Shown here in pieces: positions 52,240-61,511 of a stretch of 64,000 nucleotides of DNA. Positions within the stretch are counted from its first letter, which is position 1; each line of letters begins with the position of its first letter. A program made the position numbers and the translations under genes. The stretch is taken from NCBI GenBank assembly GCA_003152315.1, contig PLZV01000013.1, forward strand, positions 1 to 64,000, in the 5' to 3' direction. The DNA is from Verrucomicrobiota bacterium. Lineage in GTDB: Bacteria > Verrucomicrobiota > Verrucomicrobiia > Palsa-1439. Under the pieces are notes generated by a model. The model worked only from the letters and a program-made list of their open reading frames with translations. It was not told the DNA's origin and did not search any database.

Positions 52240-52395
52240 AAACGAACCCGATTTGGTTTTTCGGCAGTTTTGATGTAACACCTTTCGCCTCCGAGGTATA
52301 CAACCGTTTTGCCTGTCTCAAGATTCGGGTTCGTTTGGCAGAAACGCATGTTTTTGCACGGCTGCCCCTCATCAAAAAACGGACCCGGTTTCTTC
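52240..52395 (+). repeat. Dispersed inverted-repeat element, copy 2
   Basis: Left arm AAACGAACCCGATTT (52240-52254) and right arm AGATTCGGGTTCGTTT (52321-52336) are inverted, followed by GCAGAAACGCATGTTTTTGC (52338-52357), which equals the tract flanking copy 1 apart from one base. Inside, GCAGTTTTGATGTAAC matches the copy 1 interior. A third degenerate arm, CGGACCCGGTTTC, lies at 52380. Arm sequence, tract and spacing are the same as at 41341 in reverse orientation. Confidence 0.72.
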
Positions 52396-52455
52396 CTTCG
52401 GCCGTTTGCCTTCGATGTCTCAACATGCCCGACTATACCATTATCGATAAACGAT

Positions 52456-52469
52456 TGCAAGCGCTTTGT
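52456..52469. promoter_or_regulatory. LacI-family/cre-like operator candidate
   Basis: TGCAAGCGCTTTGT has the AAGCGCTT palindromic core and matches 12 of 14 positions of the catabolite-repressor consensus TGNAARCGNWWWCA. It lies ~185 bases before the beta-helix surface gene. A LacI-type regulator controlling a carbohydrate-related exported protein is plausible; no LacI gene is in the window. Confidence 0.35.
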
Positions 52470-52651
52470 CGTGGCTCGCCGGTTACATCCCGGCGATCTG
52501 TCCTTGCCTGGCCCAATGATACCGAGATTGCCCTTGTGAAATTAGGATACCGTAAAGGCTCGACTTTTCCTGGTGTTCGTGGGAACAATCGTATCCACAG
52601 TTCCAGGGTCGCAGCAGTGAGAAGCGCGGTAATCGTCCAACGGAAGGCGTT

Positions 52652-55267
52652 ATGAGAATGAAGGCTGTTTGGAATTGTTGCCGTAGATTTTGCCTTGCGC
52701 TCTTCTTGAGCGGGGCGCTGGCAACAACTGTTCACGGGCAGGCGAACAGTTGGGATAGCGGAGCCGGCGGCAGGTGGGAGTCGGGAGCGCATTGGTCGCT
52801 GACCGTTCCGCCCACCAACTCGCAGTCGGGTATTTTCATCACCAACGGTTTCGGGTTAATGGTCTTTTCCAAGATTGTGACCGCGGATGCCACGTCGGCC
52901 AGCTCTCCCGGGACGATGACGATCAGTAATCTGACGTTGTCGGCGGTCACTCACCAGAACATATTGCTCGTAACCAATACAGGCGCCGTGGCGTTGCACG
53001 TGATCAACAGCTTGACGATCAGCAATGGCGGGGTGCTGCGGGTCTTCAGTTCACCGCTGCAGGTGACCGGGCACTTCGTCGTTCCGTTGTTTCTCGGCAA
53101 TCTCCTCGACGACGGGAGTTTGACCCTGAACGGCTCGGGCGCGCTGGGGGTGATTACCGTGGGGAGCATCCCGTTTATAGTGGGTCACAACGGTACAGGG
53201 GCTTATCTCCAAAACAGCGGCACGCTGTCGGCCGTGAGTTTGGTTGTCGGTGACAACTCGGGTGCGCAAGGCACGGTCACGTTGGCGGGTGGCTTGACGA
53301 CGCTTTCCTCCGACCTGACGCTTGGCTACGCGGCGGGTTCAATAGGTAACATTGCGATTAGCGGCGGGAACTTGGTCGCTACCAACGGCGAAATGATCGT
53401 CGGTAACGCGGGAAGGGGAAACTTCAACATATCAACCGGCATGAGTACTTTAGGATCCAATGTCACAGTCGGCAATTTGGCCGGTTCGGACGGAACCCTG
53501 TTAGTTGAAGGCGGTACGTTGACCATTGGTGAAGGTGTCGCAGGTTTCAATCTCATTTATCCAAATCTCATTATCGGGAACTCCGCGGGAGCAACGGGTG
53601 CGGTGTGGGTGACGGGTGGACAGCTTACGATGAACCCTTGTTTTGCCAACGGCATAAGCTCCGTGTATCTGGGCCTCAATGGCGTCGGCCAGTGTACGCT
53701 GTCGAATGGTATCGTTTCCTTGTGTGAGGTGTATGTTGGAGAGAATCCCGGCTCGCAGGGAACTCTGACTGTGGCCGGTGGCGTCGCTTGGGCCTCTTCA
53801 CTTCTCGTCGGCACGGGGTCCGTTTTGGTGACAGGCGGCCAGTTAAACGTAGCGCATCTCGATTTCGGATCGGGTCAACTCACGATCTCCGACGGCACGG
53901 TCAATGCCAGTACTTATATTAGACTGTCGGACAAATCAGCAGCATGGGTAAATGGTGGTGAGCTTCTCGCTGCGGGTGATAGTGAGGATGTTGCACTAGA
54001 AGTTGGTGGCACGATGTCTGTCTCCAACGGAACAGTGCAACTGTTTAGTCTAGACGTTACGGGGACCTTCAGCTTGGCGGGTGGAGTGGTACTCCTGTAC
54101 ACCACGCTAAGTGGAGGTTCGTATTTTAACGCCAATGGCTCCGTTTGGATCACAGGTGGGCAATTGATTACGACAAATGTAGACATAACGGTTGCTAGTA
54201 ATGTTAACACCGCTCAAATCACCGTTTCTAACGGTTTGGTGAACGCTCGGAGTATTGCCGTTGGTTCCTCGTCTCTGGGCGCGCTAACGGTAGCAGGTGG
54301 CACGACTGTATTATCGTCAAATCTTACATCTGGCGATTTGGGCGCAACCGGCCTTGTATGGGTAACCGGCGGACAGCTCGTGGTGACGAATGCGCCGACC
54401 ATCATCGGCAACTCCCCATCGTACTTCGGCAACACTAGCTACGGCCAAATGACACTGTCCAATGGCACATTCTTGGCACGCGATGTGATCATCGGAAATA
54501 GCAATACCGCGCAAGGCGCGCTCATCGTTCCGAGCGGCAATTGGACGGTGCTCTCCAATATCATCGTTGGAGCGAGCGGTGCTGGCCAAGTCCAAATAAC
54601 CGGCGGTCAACTGACTGCCCTGTCCGGTGTAACGGTCGGCAACTGCGCCGGCAGCGGCGTGGGCACGGTGACCATCGCCGGCGGAAGTTTGTACGTGACG
54701 AATTCGACGGGCACCGCCGTGCTTGACGTCCGTCACGGACAACTCATCCTCAATAGCGGACTGTTGCAAGTGGACAAACTGGTGATGACCAACTCCTGCG
54801 GCCTGATCATCCACAACGGCGGCACGCTTCTCTACAACAGCTTGGTGCTTGATCCCACGCTCGATGCGGACGGCGATGGATTGCCGAACGGATGGGAACA
54901 GGGCCATAACCTTGACCCGCTCAACCCCAACGGCAATGACGGCGCGAGCGGCGACCCGGATGGTGACGGAATGAGCAACTTGCAGGAGTACCTCGCGGGC
55001 ACTGATCCGCACAACAGAGCCTCCGTCCTGCGCATGATTTCGGTGGTGCGCCAGGACCCCGATATCCACCTCACGTGGACGAGCGCCGGTGGCAAAACCA
55101 ACGCCGTTCAAGCTGCAAGCGGCTCGGGCGGAAGCTACGCAACCAATTTCACCGACCTCGCCTCATTCGTCATGGGCGGCTCCGGCGACGTGACCAACAC
55201 TTACATCGATCCCGGCGGCGCGACCAACAAGCCCGCCCGTTACTATCGTGTTCGTCTGGTGCCATAA
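52652..55267 (+). CDS. Exported repeat protein with C-terminal TSP3 calcium repeats
   Basis: 871 residues. A signal peptide (FCLALFLSGALATTVHG) is followed by NSWDSGAGGRWESGAHWS, the opening of autotransporter-like beta-helix adhesins, then irregular strand repeats rich in VxxGGQLxV/VAGG units; TGGQL alone recurs five times. Near residue 735 a calcium-binding thrombospondin type 3 region begins (DADGDGLPNGWEQGHNLDP; DPDGDGMSNLQEYLAGTDP) and leads into a terminal domain ending PARYYRVRLVP. The last ~125 residues closely parallel the protein at 58275. A cell-surface polysaccharide or adhesion role is inferred. Confidence 0.85.
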   Translation: MRMKAVWNCCRRFCLALFLSGALATTVHGQANSWDSGAGGRWESGAHWSLTVPPTNSQSGIFITNGFGLMVFSKIVTADATSASSPGTMTISNLTLSAVTHQNILLVTNTGAVALHVINSLTISNGGVLRVFSSPLQVTGHFVVPLFLGNLLDDGSLTLNGSGALGVITVGSIPFIVGHNGTGAYLQNSGTLSAVSLVVGDNSGAQGTVTLAGGLTTLSSDLTLGYAAGSIGNIAISGGNLVATNGEMIVGNAGRGNFNISTGMSTLGSNVTVGNLAGSDGTLLVEGGTLTIGEGVAGFNLIYPNLIIGNSAGATGAVWVTGGQLTMNPCFANGISSVYLGLNGVGQCTLSNGIVSLCEVYVGENPGSQGTLTVAGGVAWASSLLVGTGSVLVTGGQLNVAHLDFGSGQLTISDGTVNASTYIRLSDKSAAWVNGGELLAAGDSEDVALEVGGTMSVSNGTVQLFSLDVTGTFSLAGGVVLLYTTLSGGSYFNANGSVWITGGQLITTNVDITVASNVNTAQITVSNGLVNARSIAVGSSSLGALTVAGGTTVLSSNLTSGDLGATGLVWVTGGQLVVTNAPTIIGNSPSYFGNTSYGQMTLSNGTFLARDVIIGNSNTAQGALIVPSGNWTVLSNIIVGASGAGQVQITGGQLTALSGVTVGNCAGSGVGTVTIAGGSLYVTNSTGTAVLDVRHGQLILNSGLLQVDKLVMTNSCGLIIHNGGTLLYNSLVLDPTLDADGDGLPNGWEQGHNLDPLNPNGNDGASGDPDGDGMSNLQEYLAGTDPHNRASVLRMISVVRQDPDIHLTWTSAGGKTNAVQAASGSGGSYATNFTDLASFVMGGSGDVTNTYIDPGGATNKPARYYRVRLVP

Positions 55268-55350
55268 TCGGCTGGTGATCGGGCTCGGTTCTCCCACCAC
55301 CCCGACCGTCAACTATGCACTTCCATGCGGGACCGTTCGGGCTTCCAGAT

Positions 55351-58071
55351 TTATCGTAGCACGAAATACGGCTGATTTGACAAGGTGGCTCCCAATCCGG
55401 GATACAGCCAGGATCGGCCCGCTTCGTCACTCAACTCGAAGTAATACTCCAGCGGATAGGGTGAGTCGGTGTAATCCCCGGGGATGGCGGCATGGCAACT
55501 GCCCGCCTCCATCTGCATCGGCGTCATGCGCCACGGCTCGGATTGATTTGTGTGGCGATAATATAACTGGACCGCTTTCGGCCGGGCCTGCCCGTTGGAG
55601 AGAGCCAATCCAATGGCCACCGGTTGGCCCCGGTGGAAAGCCGCAGGCGTGACATGCGTCACGTTCTGTGTGGGGCGATGGGGTCGGCCCAGTGCGCTGC
55701 GGACAAGAACTGCGACCTTCTCCGTCGTGATGTCCGACACTGACGGCTCCGGAGCGGGCCCAGCGACCTTCTGTTCCAGGGCAGTGATGTCCTGATCGAC
55801 TGCCGCCAAACGGTCAGACCAATGGCCACGTTGAAACCAGCTTTCTCCGTATGTCACGTCGGCGACATAGACGCCGGTAGTGACTTCCGCGATGTTTGCC
55901 CAAGCATCTCGCGCTAAGCGGTACGCTTTGATCGATTCCTCCAAGGCGGCGCGGTTACCCGTGCGATCGTACAAACCGTACAACACGGCGGCGCGAAGCT
56001 TTTGCCCAAAGAACCGACCCAACCCGATTTGAACCTTCACGTCGATGGCGAATCGGCGGAAGGCGGGCGCGTTGTGGTCGACGGTTTGGGCTTCCGCCTG
56101 CGCCAGATTTTTGGCGGCGACGGCGGCGAAATCCTCCAACCATTGTGCAACCTCAACGGGTGAGTACTTACCGCTGACTTGACCCTTCAACAGTTCGTCG
56201 ACGTAATCGTCCACGCGAGCGAAGAGCTGCGGATCGAGCGGGCTGACGTTGCCGAATCTCCGGGGGCTGGGTGTTTCGGAGTAGGGTTGCGGACGGGAGT
56301 CACCAATCAACGACATATTCACGTACATCTCGGGCCAGTAATTATTGTTGGCAGCCGACGGAGTATGCGCCGTGGTGAACAACGGCAGGATGCGGCTTGC
56401 ATGCGCCAGCGCCGTTTCCGCCGCGGGTGCAGCCCGCCCATAGTCATGGCGAAGTTGCCGTTGCCACGTCTGCGGCTCGGCGTCGGGGTTGAAGAGCAGT
56501 CGGCCCCAGAGCCGGTAGGTGTACCGGTATTTCTCGAAATCTCCTCCCGCCGGCCGTAGCGATGCATCGCCATACCCATCGCGTCCGCCCGGCAGGCCGG
56601 ATCCTTTGCGACCTTTGAACGACAATGGATCGAAAATCTCGCATCCCGAACTTCCGCAGAACTTGAAGGCGCGTCCGTAGGCTGCCCCGAATGTCGGATC
56701 ACCCCAAAGCAACACTCGCTGTGTGCCGGGCCAGATGCGGTGGACGATGCTGAACCGTCGATCTTCCGTCAGCAGGTCGCCGTAGCCGTAGCGAAGGAAA
56801 CTGCGCGCACCCTCGCTCTGGGCAAACAACCCGCCGCCTCGTTCCCGTTTCGGTAATTCGGTGGCGCGGATCGCCGCTTGGTGGTAGGGCAACCCCATGT
56901 GTTCGGCCCAGAACTTCGGCGAGATCGTGAGCGGTAAGCCTGTCCCCAACGCGGTGTCGATCATGCCTTGATCCATGCCCTTGGCATGCATGTCGATCTC
57001 GACGCGCCGCCCGCTACGGACACAGCCGTCAAAAATCGTTTTCCACAGGTCGTAGTTGCCTTCGGCGACGCCGCTTTCGCCGTGGATGCGGAACGTCACG
57101 CCTGTGATGTTCGGGCATTCCTTTAGTAGCAAAGCCAGTGCATCGCGACAATACGGTGCGTGTGTCTGCGGCGTAAGCCCTTCAATAACGTGGTTGACGT
57201 CAGGACTGTTGGTCCACCGGTAAGCATGGGTCCACAGGCCCAATTGGAACTGGAGCCCGCGAGCGGCGGCCTCATCGCTAATGAACCGGAGCATCTCCAG
57301 GTTCCGATCACGTTCCGCGTCCGGCAGATTCGTCGCGCGGACATCGTAACCGGGCACGGACAGCAAAAACGGATAGGCAAAATAAAAATACGTATCGCGG
57401 AGATTGCTCGCAAAATCGTAGCCCAGGCCGAGGGCGAGATTGAAACGGTTGAACCGCTCGGCCGCGAGCATCGAGAGATACCGCTGCCAGAAATCACGGT
57501 CGTTGAACCAGGCTTTGTCTTCGACATCGCTCGCGAACAGACGCATGACACTGCGGACGGCGTTGGCAGGGCGCTCGATGATGTATTTGACCGGACGTAG
57601 CGCTGGCCACGGATCATCGCGCAGCGCGACGGCATCGGCGATCTCGGTCAACGCGTAGACGAGCCCGCGAACGTCACTGCCGCTGGCAAGCAACACTTCT
57701 CGTCGACCCAACCTTCCGGGAGCAATGGCCAACGCTTCGGGGTCGGCTGGCGGCAGGACACCAACATCGCGCGTCATGGAGGAAGTTCCACCCGCCGCGA
57801 CAATGCAGACATCACCCGGGTCGGCTTCGTCCAATCGTTTACAGATCCGAACAGCGAAACCGCGTCCAGCCAGCGATTGCCGCAGTTGTTCCATGGCCCA
57901 TTGCGCTGGTTTCGCGGACGCAATCGGGTCACTGGGATCAAACACGATCGACACACCCCGTGCCGCAAGTCTTGTCCCCAGAGCACCAACGTGTGCGCAA
58001 CCTGTCAGAATGCCCCCGGCAACGCATCCACTGGCGGCCGCGATCTGTCTCAAAAACTCGCGTCGGTTCAC
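55351..58071 (-). CDS. Tat-exported glycoside-hydrolase-like lipoprotein
   Basis: About 906 residues from GTG 58071, which puts the twin-arginine signal NRREFLRQIAAASG at the start; a lipobox GGILTGC follows, so it may be Tat-exported and lipidated. TTG 58107 would add 12 residues. The N-terminal ~150 residues resemble the non-catalytic domain of GH20/GH67-like enzymes; the central part (YIIERPANAVRSVMRLFASD; DFWQRYLSMLAAERFNRFNL; LGLWTHAYRWTNSPD) looks like a TIM barrel. Acidic candidates include E in TFRIHGESGVAEGNYD. A C-terminal beta domain ends the protein. Exact GH family unknown. Confidence 0.7.
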   Translation of the reverse strand: MNRREFLRQIAAASGCVAGGILTGCAHVGALGTRLAARGVSIVFDPSDPIASAKPAQWAMEQLRQSLAGRGFAVRICKRLDEADPGDVCIVAAGGTSSMTRDVGVLPPADPEALAIAPGRLGRREVLLASGSDVRGLVYALTEIADAVALRDDPWPALRPVKYIIERPANAVRSVMRLFASDVEDKAWFNDRDFWQRYLSMLAAERFNRFNLALGLGYDFASNLRDTYFYFAYPFLLSVPGYDVRATNLPDAERDRNLEMLRFISDEAAARGLQFQLGLWTHAYRWTNSPDVNHVIEGLTPQTHAPYCRDALALLLKECPNITGVTFRIHGESGVAEGNYDLWKTIFDGCVRSGRRVEIDMHAKGMDQGMIDTALGTGLPLTISPKFWAEHMGLPYHQAAIRATELPKRERGGGLFAQSEGARSFLRYGYGDLLTEDRRFSIVHRIWPGTQRVLLWGDPTFGAAYGRAFKFCGSSGCEIFDPLSFKGRKGSGLPGGRDGYGDASLRPAGGDFEKYRYTYRLWGRLLFNPDAEPQTWQRQLRHDYGRAAPAAETALAHASRILPLFTTAHTPSAANNNYWPEMYVNMSLIGDSRPQPYSETPSPRRFGNVSPLDPQLFARVDDYVDELLKGQVSGKYSPVEVAQWLEDFAAVAAKNLAQAEAQTVDHNAPAFRRFAIDVKVQIGLGRFFGQKLRAAVLYGLYDRTGNRAALEESIKAYRLARDAWANIAEVTTGVYVADVTYGESWFQRGHWSDRLAAVDQDITALEQKVAGPAPEPSVSDITTEKVAVLVRSALGRPHRPTQNVTHVTPAAFHRGQPVAIGLALSNGQARPKAVQLYYRHTNQSEPWRMTPMQMEAGSCHAAIPGDYTDSPYPLEYYFELSDEAGRSWLYPGLGATLSNQPYFVLR

Positions 58072-58274
58072 GGTCGACAGTTTAGGAACGCGGAGATTCC
58101 CCAACAAGTCTCAAATTCTCAGCGGCAAACTCGGCGTGATGGGGGTGAACCCCTACAAGCCGGCGGTCTTGGCGGTGCGGCGGACCACATCGAACAGGCT
58201 ATCTTCGGCGATGACGTGGTCGGGCATTCAGCCCTACAACACTGCTAATTGCAGCTTTACAAGGAGATACGCCT

Positions 58275-60251
58275 GTGGTACCCTTAATTTTTGCAAGAAA
58301 AAGGTCGCAAAGGGTGAAAAGGGCAATCATTTTGGTTTTCGTTTGTCTCGCCGCAAACGCGCATGCGGCGCGCTTCCTTTTCGATGCCGATCACGGCGAG
58401 AGCGCGGGCAACGCGGACTGGGTCATCGACGCCGATCTGCATAATCTCACGTGGAACAGCTCGGGTACGTTCACGGTAAATACAGGCGGCACCGAATCCA
58501 ACGCCCAACGAATCCCGACGCCTCCCGCCAGCGGTATCACATCCAACACGCCGGAGACCTACTGGTCCGGGGCCATTTCCGCGTGGGCCGTTGACCTCGT
58601 GAAGCGCGGGCATTCGGTCGAGACCCTGCCCGCGGGCACGACGCTCACGTATAACACGGCCAACGTTCAGGATCTCACGAATTACGACGTGGTTATCATC
58701 GATGAGCCGAACATCCTGTTCGCTTCGAGTGAGAAGCAGGCGCTGGTGAACTTCGTGCAGCATGGCGGCAGCCTGTTCATGATTTCCGACCATGCGGTCT
58801 CGGACCGCAACGGTGACGGGGAGGACTCGGTAATGATCTGGAATGACTTCCTCACGAACAACGGTCTAACGAACAACCCGTTCGGCATCACGTTTCGCTC
58901 CACCGGCACTGGGAGCAATTCCAGCGGCGTGAACACCTTCAATCACAGTATCATCGGCGATCCCATCCTCAATGGACCGGTGGGGTTGGCGACGAACGTG
59001 GCCTATTTCAATGGCAATGAGTTCCAGATCGACAATACGAAAAACCCCACGGTGATCAGCCGCATGTGGTTCGGCCTTTCCAGCGATTCCAATAACTTCT
59101 GTGCCCTCGCCACGCTCCAGTATGGCAGCGGACGTGTCGTTGTGACTGGTGACAGTTCGCCGATTGACGACGGAACAGGCGATCCGAACGATTCCTCGAT
59201 CATTAATGGCTACACGGGAGATGCTGGCGGCGTCCAACACATCTGGATCGTCAATGCCAGCGAATGGCTTGCCGCGCCGTTTGCCGCGCTTCCACCGGCT
59301 GCCGTCGGTGTGACCAACGTAACGCCCGCGTGCGGCTCGGCTGCCGGCGGGACAGCGGTGACGATTACGGGCAGTAACTTCCTGAGCGGTGCGACCGTCC
59401 TGATTGGCGGAGTCGCCGCCAGCAACGTGGTGATTGTCAGTAGCAACGCGGTTACAGCGTTTACGCCCGCCAACACCGTGGGAGCGAAAATTGTTTCGGT
59501 GACCAACACCAACGGCAATTTTGGCGCACTGACCAACGGGTTCACCTACGTGACCGCGCTGAGCTTCGGGGGCCTGGGGAGTGTTACGCCCGCCATTGAA
59601 GCCGCGACTTTGACCTGGTCCGCGGGGACCGGTGCGGTGTCGTACCGCGTCTTTCAAGCAACGGCGACCGGAGCGGAGAACTTTAACGCGCCCGTGTTGA
59701 CCACCAACAGTCTCGCGGCGTTCCTCGCGCCCTTGTATCCGGGGAGCAACAGTCCCATCACCTACTTCTTCGTGGTGCGCGCGGTGGATGGTTGCGGCAA
59801 TAGCGAGACCAACACCGTAGAACAATCCCTGCAACCGTTGCTCGACCCGAACAAGGATCAGGACGGCGACGGTATCCCGAATGGATTTGAACAGGCGTAT
59901 GGGTTGAACCCTTTCAATGCCGGGGACGCAAATCTGGATAGCGACGGTGATGGAATATCTAATCTGCAGGAGTTCCTGGCGGGAACCGATCCGACGAACC
60001 CCGTTTCGGCGTTTCGTATTACCAGCGTCACAGTTACTGGCATCGATGTTCTCATCAATTGGATGACAGGAATCGGCAAGACCAATGCACTGCAGTGGAC
60101 AGCCGGTGCCGCCGACGGAAGTTACAACACGAACAGTTTCGCCGATCTCTTTATCGTCACCAACACTACGGGGACAGTCACGAACTACCTGGACGTCGGC
60201 GCCGCAACGAATTTTCCCGCCCGTTACTACCGAGTCCGCTTGGTGCCGTAA
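58275..60251 (+). CDS. Exported protein with IPT/TIG domain and C-terminal TSP3 repeats
   Basis: 658 residues from GTG 58275, supported by AAGGAG 8 bases upstream. Signal peptide AIILVFVCLAANAHA. Residues ~35-320 resemble a glutamine-amidotransferase-like flavodoxin fold (YDVVIIDEPNILFASSEKQA; HGGSLFMISDHAVSDRNGDG; GSGRVVVTGDSSPIDDG). An IPT/TIG domain follows (VTNVTPACGSAAGGTAVTI) and a Fn3-like region. TSP3 repeats (KDQDGDGIPNGFEQAYGLNP; DSDGDGISNLQEFLAGTDP) precede a terminal domain ending PARYYRVRLVP, as in the protein at 52652. Function unknown. Confidence 0.82.
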   Translation: MVPLIFARKRSQRVKRAIILVFVCLAANAHAARFLFDADHGESAGNADWVIDADLHNLTWNSSGTFTVNTGGTESNAQRIPTPPASGITSNTPETYWSGAISAWAVDLVKRGHSVETLPAGTTLTYNTANVQDLTNYDVVIIDEPNILFASSEKQALVNFVQHGGSLFMISDHAVSDRNGDGEDSVMIWNDFLTNNGLTNNPFGITFRSTGTGSNSSGVNTFNHSIIGDPILNGPVGLATNVAYFNGNEFQIDNTKNPTVISRMWFGLSSDSNNFCALATLQYGSGRVVVTGDSSPIDDGTGDPNDSSIINGYTGDAGGVQHIWIVNASEWLAAPFAALPPAAVGVTNVTPACGSAAGGTAVTITGSNFLSGATVLIGGVAASNVVIVSSNAVTAFTPANTVGAKIVSVTNTNGNFGALTNGFTYVTALSFGGLGSVTPAIEAATLTWSAGTGAVSYRVFQATATGAENFNAPVLTTNSLAAFLAPLYPGSNSPITYFFVVRAVDGCGNSETNTVEQSLQPLLDPNKDQDGDGIPNGFEQAYGLNPFNAGDANLDSDGDGISNLQEFLAGTDPTNPVSAFRITSVTVTGIDVLINWMTGIGKTNALQWTAGAADGSYNTNSFADLFIVTNTTGTVTNYLDVGAATNFPARYYRVRLVP

Positions 60252-60266
60252 GAATTGTTCGCCCGA

Positions 60267-61481
60267 CTACTTGCCCAACTCGAACGCGTCGTGAACGGCG
60301 CGGGCGGCTTTGTCGGCATCCTTCAGCCCGATGATGACAGAGAGTTTGATCTCGCTGGTGGAGATCATGTCGATGTTCACGCCGGTGGCGGCGAGTGTTT
60401 CAAACATTTTGGCGGCCACGCCCGGGTGCGAACGCATCCCGATGCCGACGACGGAGAGTTTGGCGATTTCCGTCGTGGCAGTGACGTCGCGCGCGCCGAT
60501 TTCCTTGACGGTAGGCTGCAAGACCTTCGTGGCCCTGGCCGCCTCGTTGGAGGCGACGGTGAAGGAGATGTCGGTGAAACCCTTCTCGCTGACATTCTGG
60601 ACGATGACGTCGATGTTGATTTGGGCGTCAGCGATCGTCTTGAAGACTTTCGCCGCGATGCCGGGTTTGTCGGGCACGCCGGCGATAGTGACTTTGGCCT
60701 GGTTCTTGTCAACCGCGACTCCGCGGATGACCACATCTTCCATTTTTGCGGTTTCTTCTTTCACAATAGTCCCCGGGTTGTCGTTGAAGCTGCTGCGGAC
60801 CTCGAAAATGACACCGAACTTCTTGGCGAATTCGACCGAGCGCGCCTGCATCACCTTCGAGCCGAGCGCGGCCAGTTCCAGCATCTCGTCATAACTGATT
60901 TCCGCGAGTTTGCGGGCGTTGGGCACGACGCGCGGGTCGGAAGTATAGACGCCGTCGACGTCGGTGTAAATCTGACAGAGGTCGGCTTTGACGGCGGCGG
61001 CGATGGCGATGGCGGTCAAATCGCTGCCACCGCGTCCCAGCGTGGTGATCTGTCCGTCAGCCGTCGTGCCTTGGAAACCGGCGATGGTCACGATGTTGCC
61101 GTCGTCGAGGAACTCGTGGACGCGTTTCGGCGTGATGTTGGCAATCTTGGCCTTGGTATGGAGGCCGTCGGTGACGATACCGGCCTGCGCGCCGGTCAAC
61201 GACACGGCTTTTGCGCCGAGCGAATGCAGCGCCATGGCCAGCAGCGCGATGGTCGTCTGTTCGCCCGTGGCGAGCAACATGTCCATCTCGCGCTCGTTAG
61301 GCTCAGGGTGGACTTCCTTGGCCAGTTTGATAAGGCTGTCGGTCACGCCACTCATCGCTGACACCACGGCGACGACTTTGTTGCCGGCTTGTTGCGTGGC
61401 CAGCACACGCCGCGCGACGTTCTTGATTCGCTCGGGATTGCCGACCGAGGTCCCGCCATATTTTTGTACGATCAGTGCCAT
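60267..61481 (-). CDS. lysC: Aspartate kinase
   Basis: 404 residues. Phosphorylates aspartate, the entry to lysine, threonine, methionine and isoleucine synthesis. The kinase core starts VQKYGGTSVGNPERI and has LLATGEQTTIALLAMAL, TTLGRGGSDLTAIA and VDGVYTSDPRV; the C-terminal third carries two ACT domains (AKVTIAGVPDKPGIAAKVF; LSVVGIGMRSHPGVAAKMF) for feedback control. It is monofunctional, as no dehydrogenase domain follows. It lies downstream of thrC on the same strand. Confidence 0.95.
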   Translation of the reverse strand: MALIVQKYGGTSVGNPERIKNVARRVLATQQAGNKVVAVVSAMSGVTDSLIKLAKEVHPEPNEREMDMLLATGEQTTIALLAMALHSLGAKAVSLTGAQAGIVTDGLHTKAKIANITPKRVHEFLDDGNIVTIAGFQGTTADGQITTLGRGGSDLTAIAIAAAVKADLCQIYTDVDGVYTSDPRVVPNARKLAEISYDEMLELAALGSKVMQARSVEFAKKFGVIFEVRSSFNDNPGTIVKEETAKMEDVVIRGVAVDKNQAKVTIAGVPDKPGIAAKVFKTIADAQINIDVIVQNVSEKGFTDISFTVASNEAARATKVLQPTVKEIGARDVTATTEIAKLSVVGIGMRSHPGVAAKMFETLAATGVNIDMISTSEIKLSVIIGLKDADKAARAVHDAFELGK

Positions 61482-61511
61482 GGGTAGTTGCCGGAAGCGG
61501 CGTGTCGCCGC

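Larger units (their letters stand above)
52155..52651. other. Non-coding stretch between cimA and the exported beta-helix gene
   Basis: About 500 bases with no convincing gene. It contains the second copy of the dispersed repeat (52240-52395) and a LacI/cre-like dyad at 52456-52469. The short open frames across the repeat are treated as spurious. The rest probably holds the promoter of the large gene that follows, but no clear -35/-10 pair could be picked out. Confidence 0.6.

Noticed and set aside
60255-61361. Forward ORF opposite lysC
   Set aside because: Shadow of the aspartate kinase coding frame.
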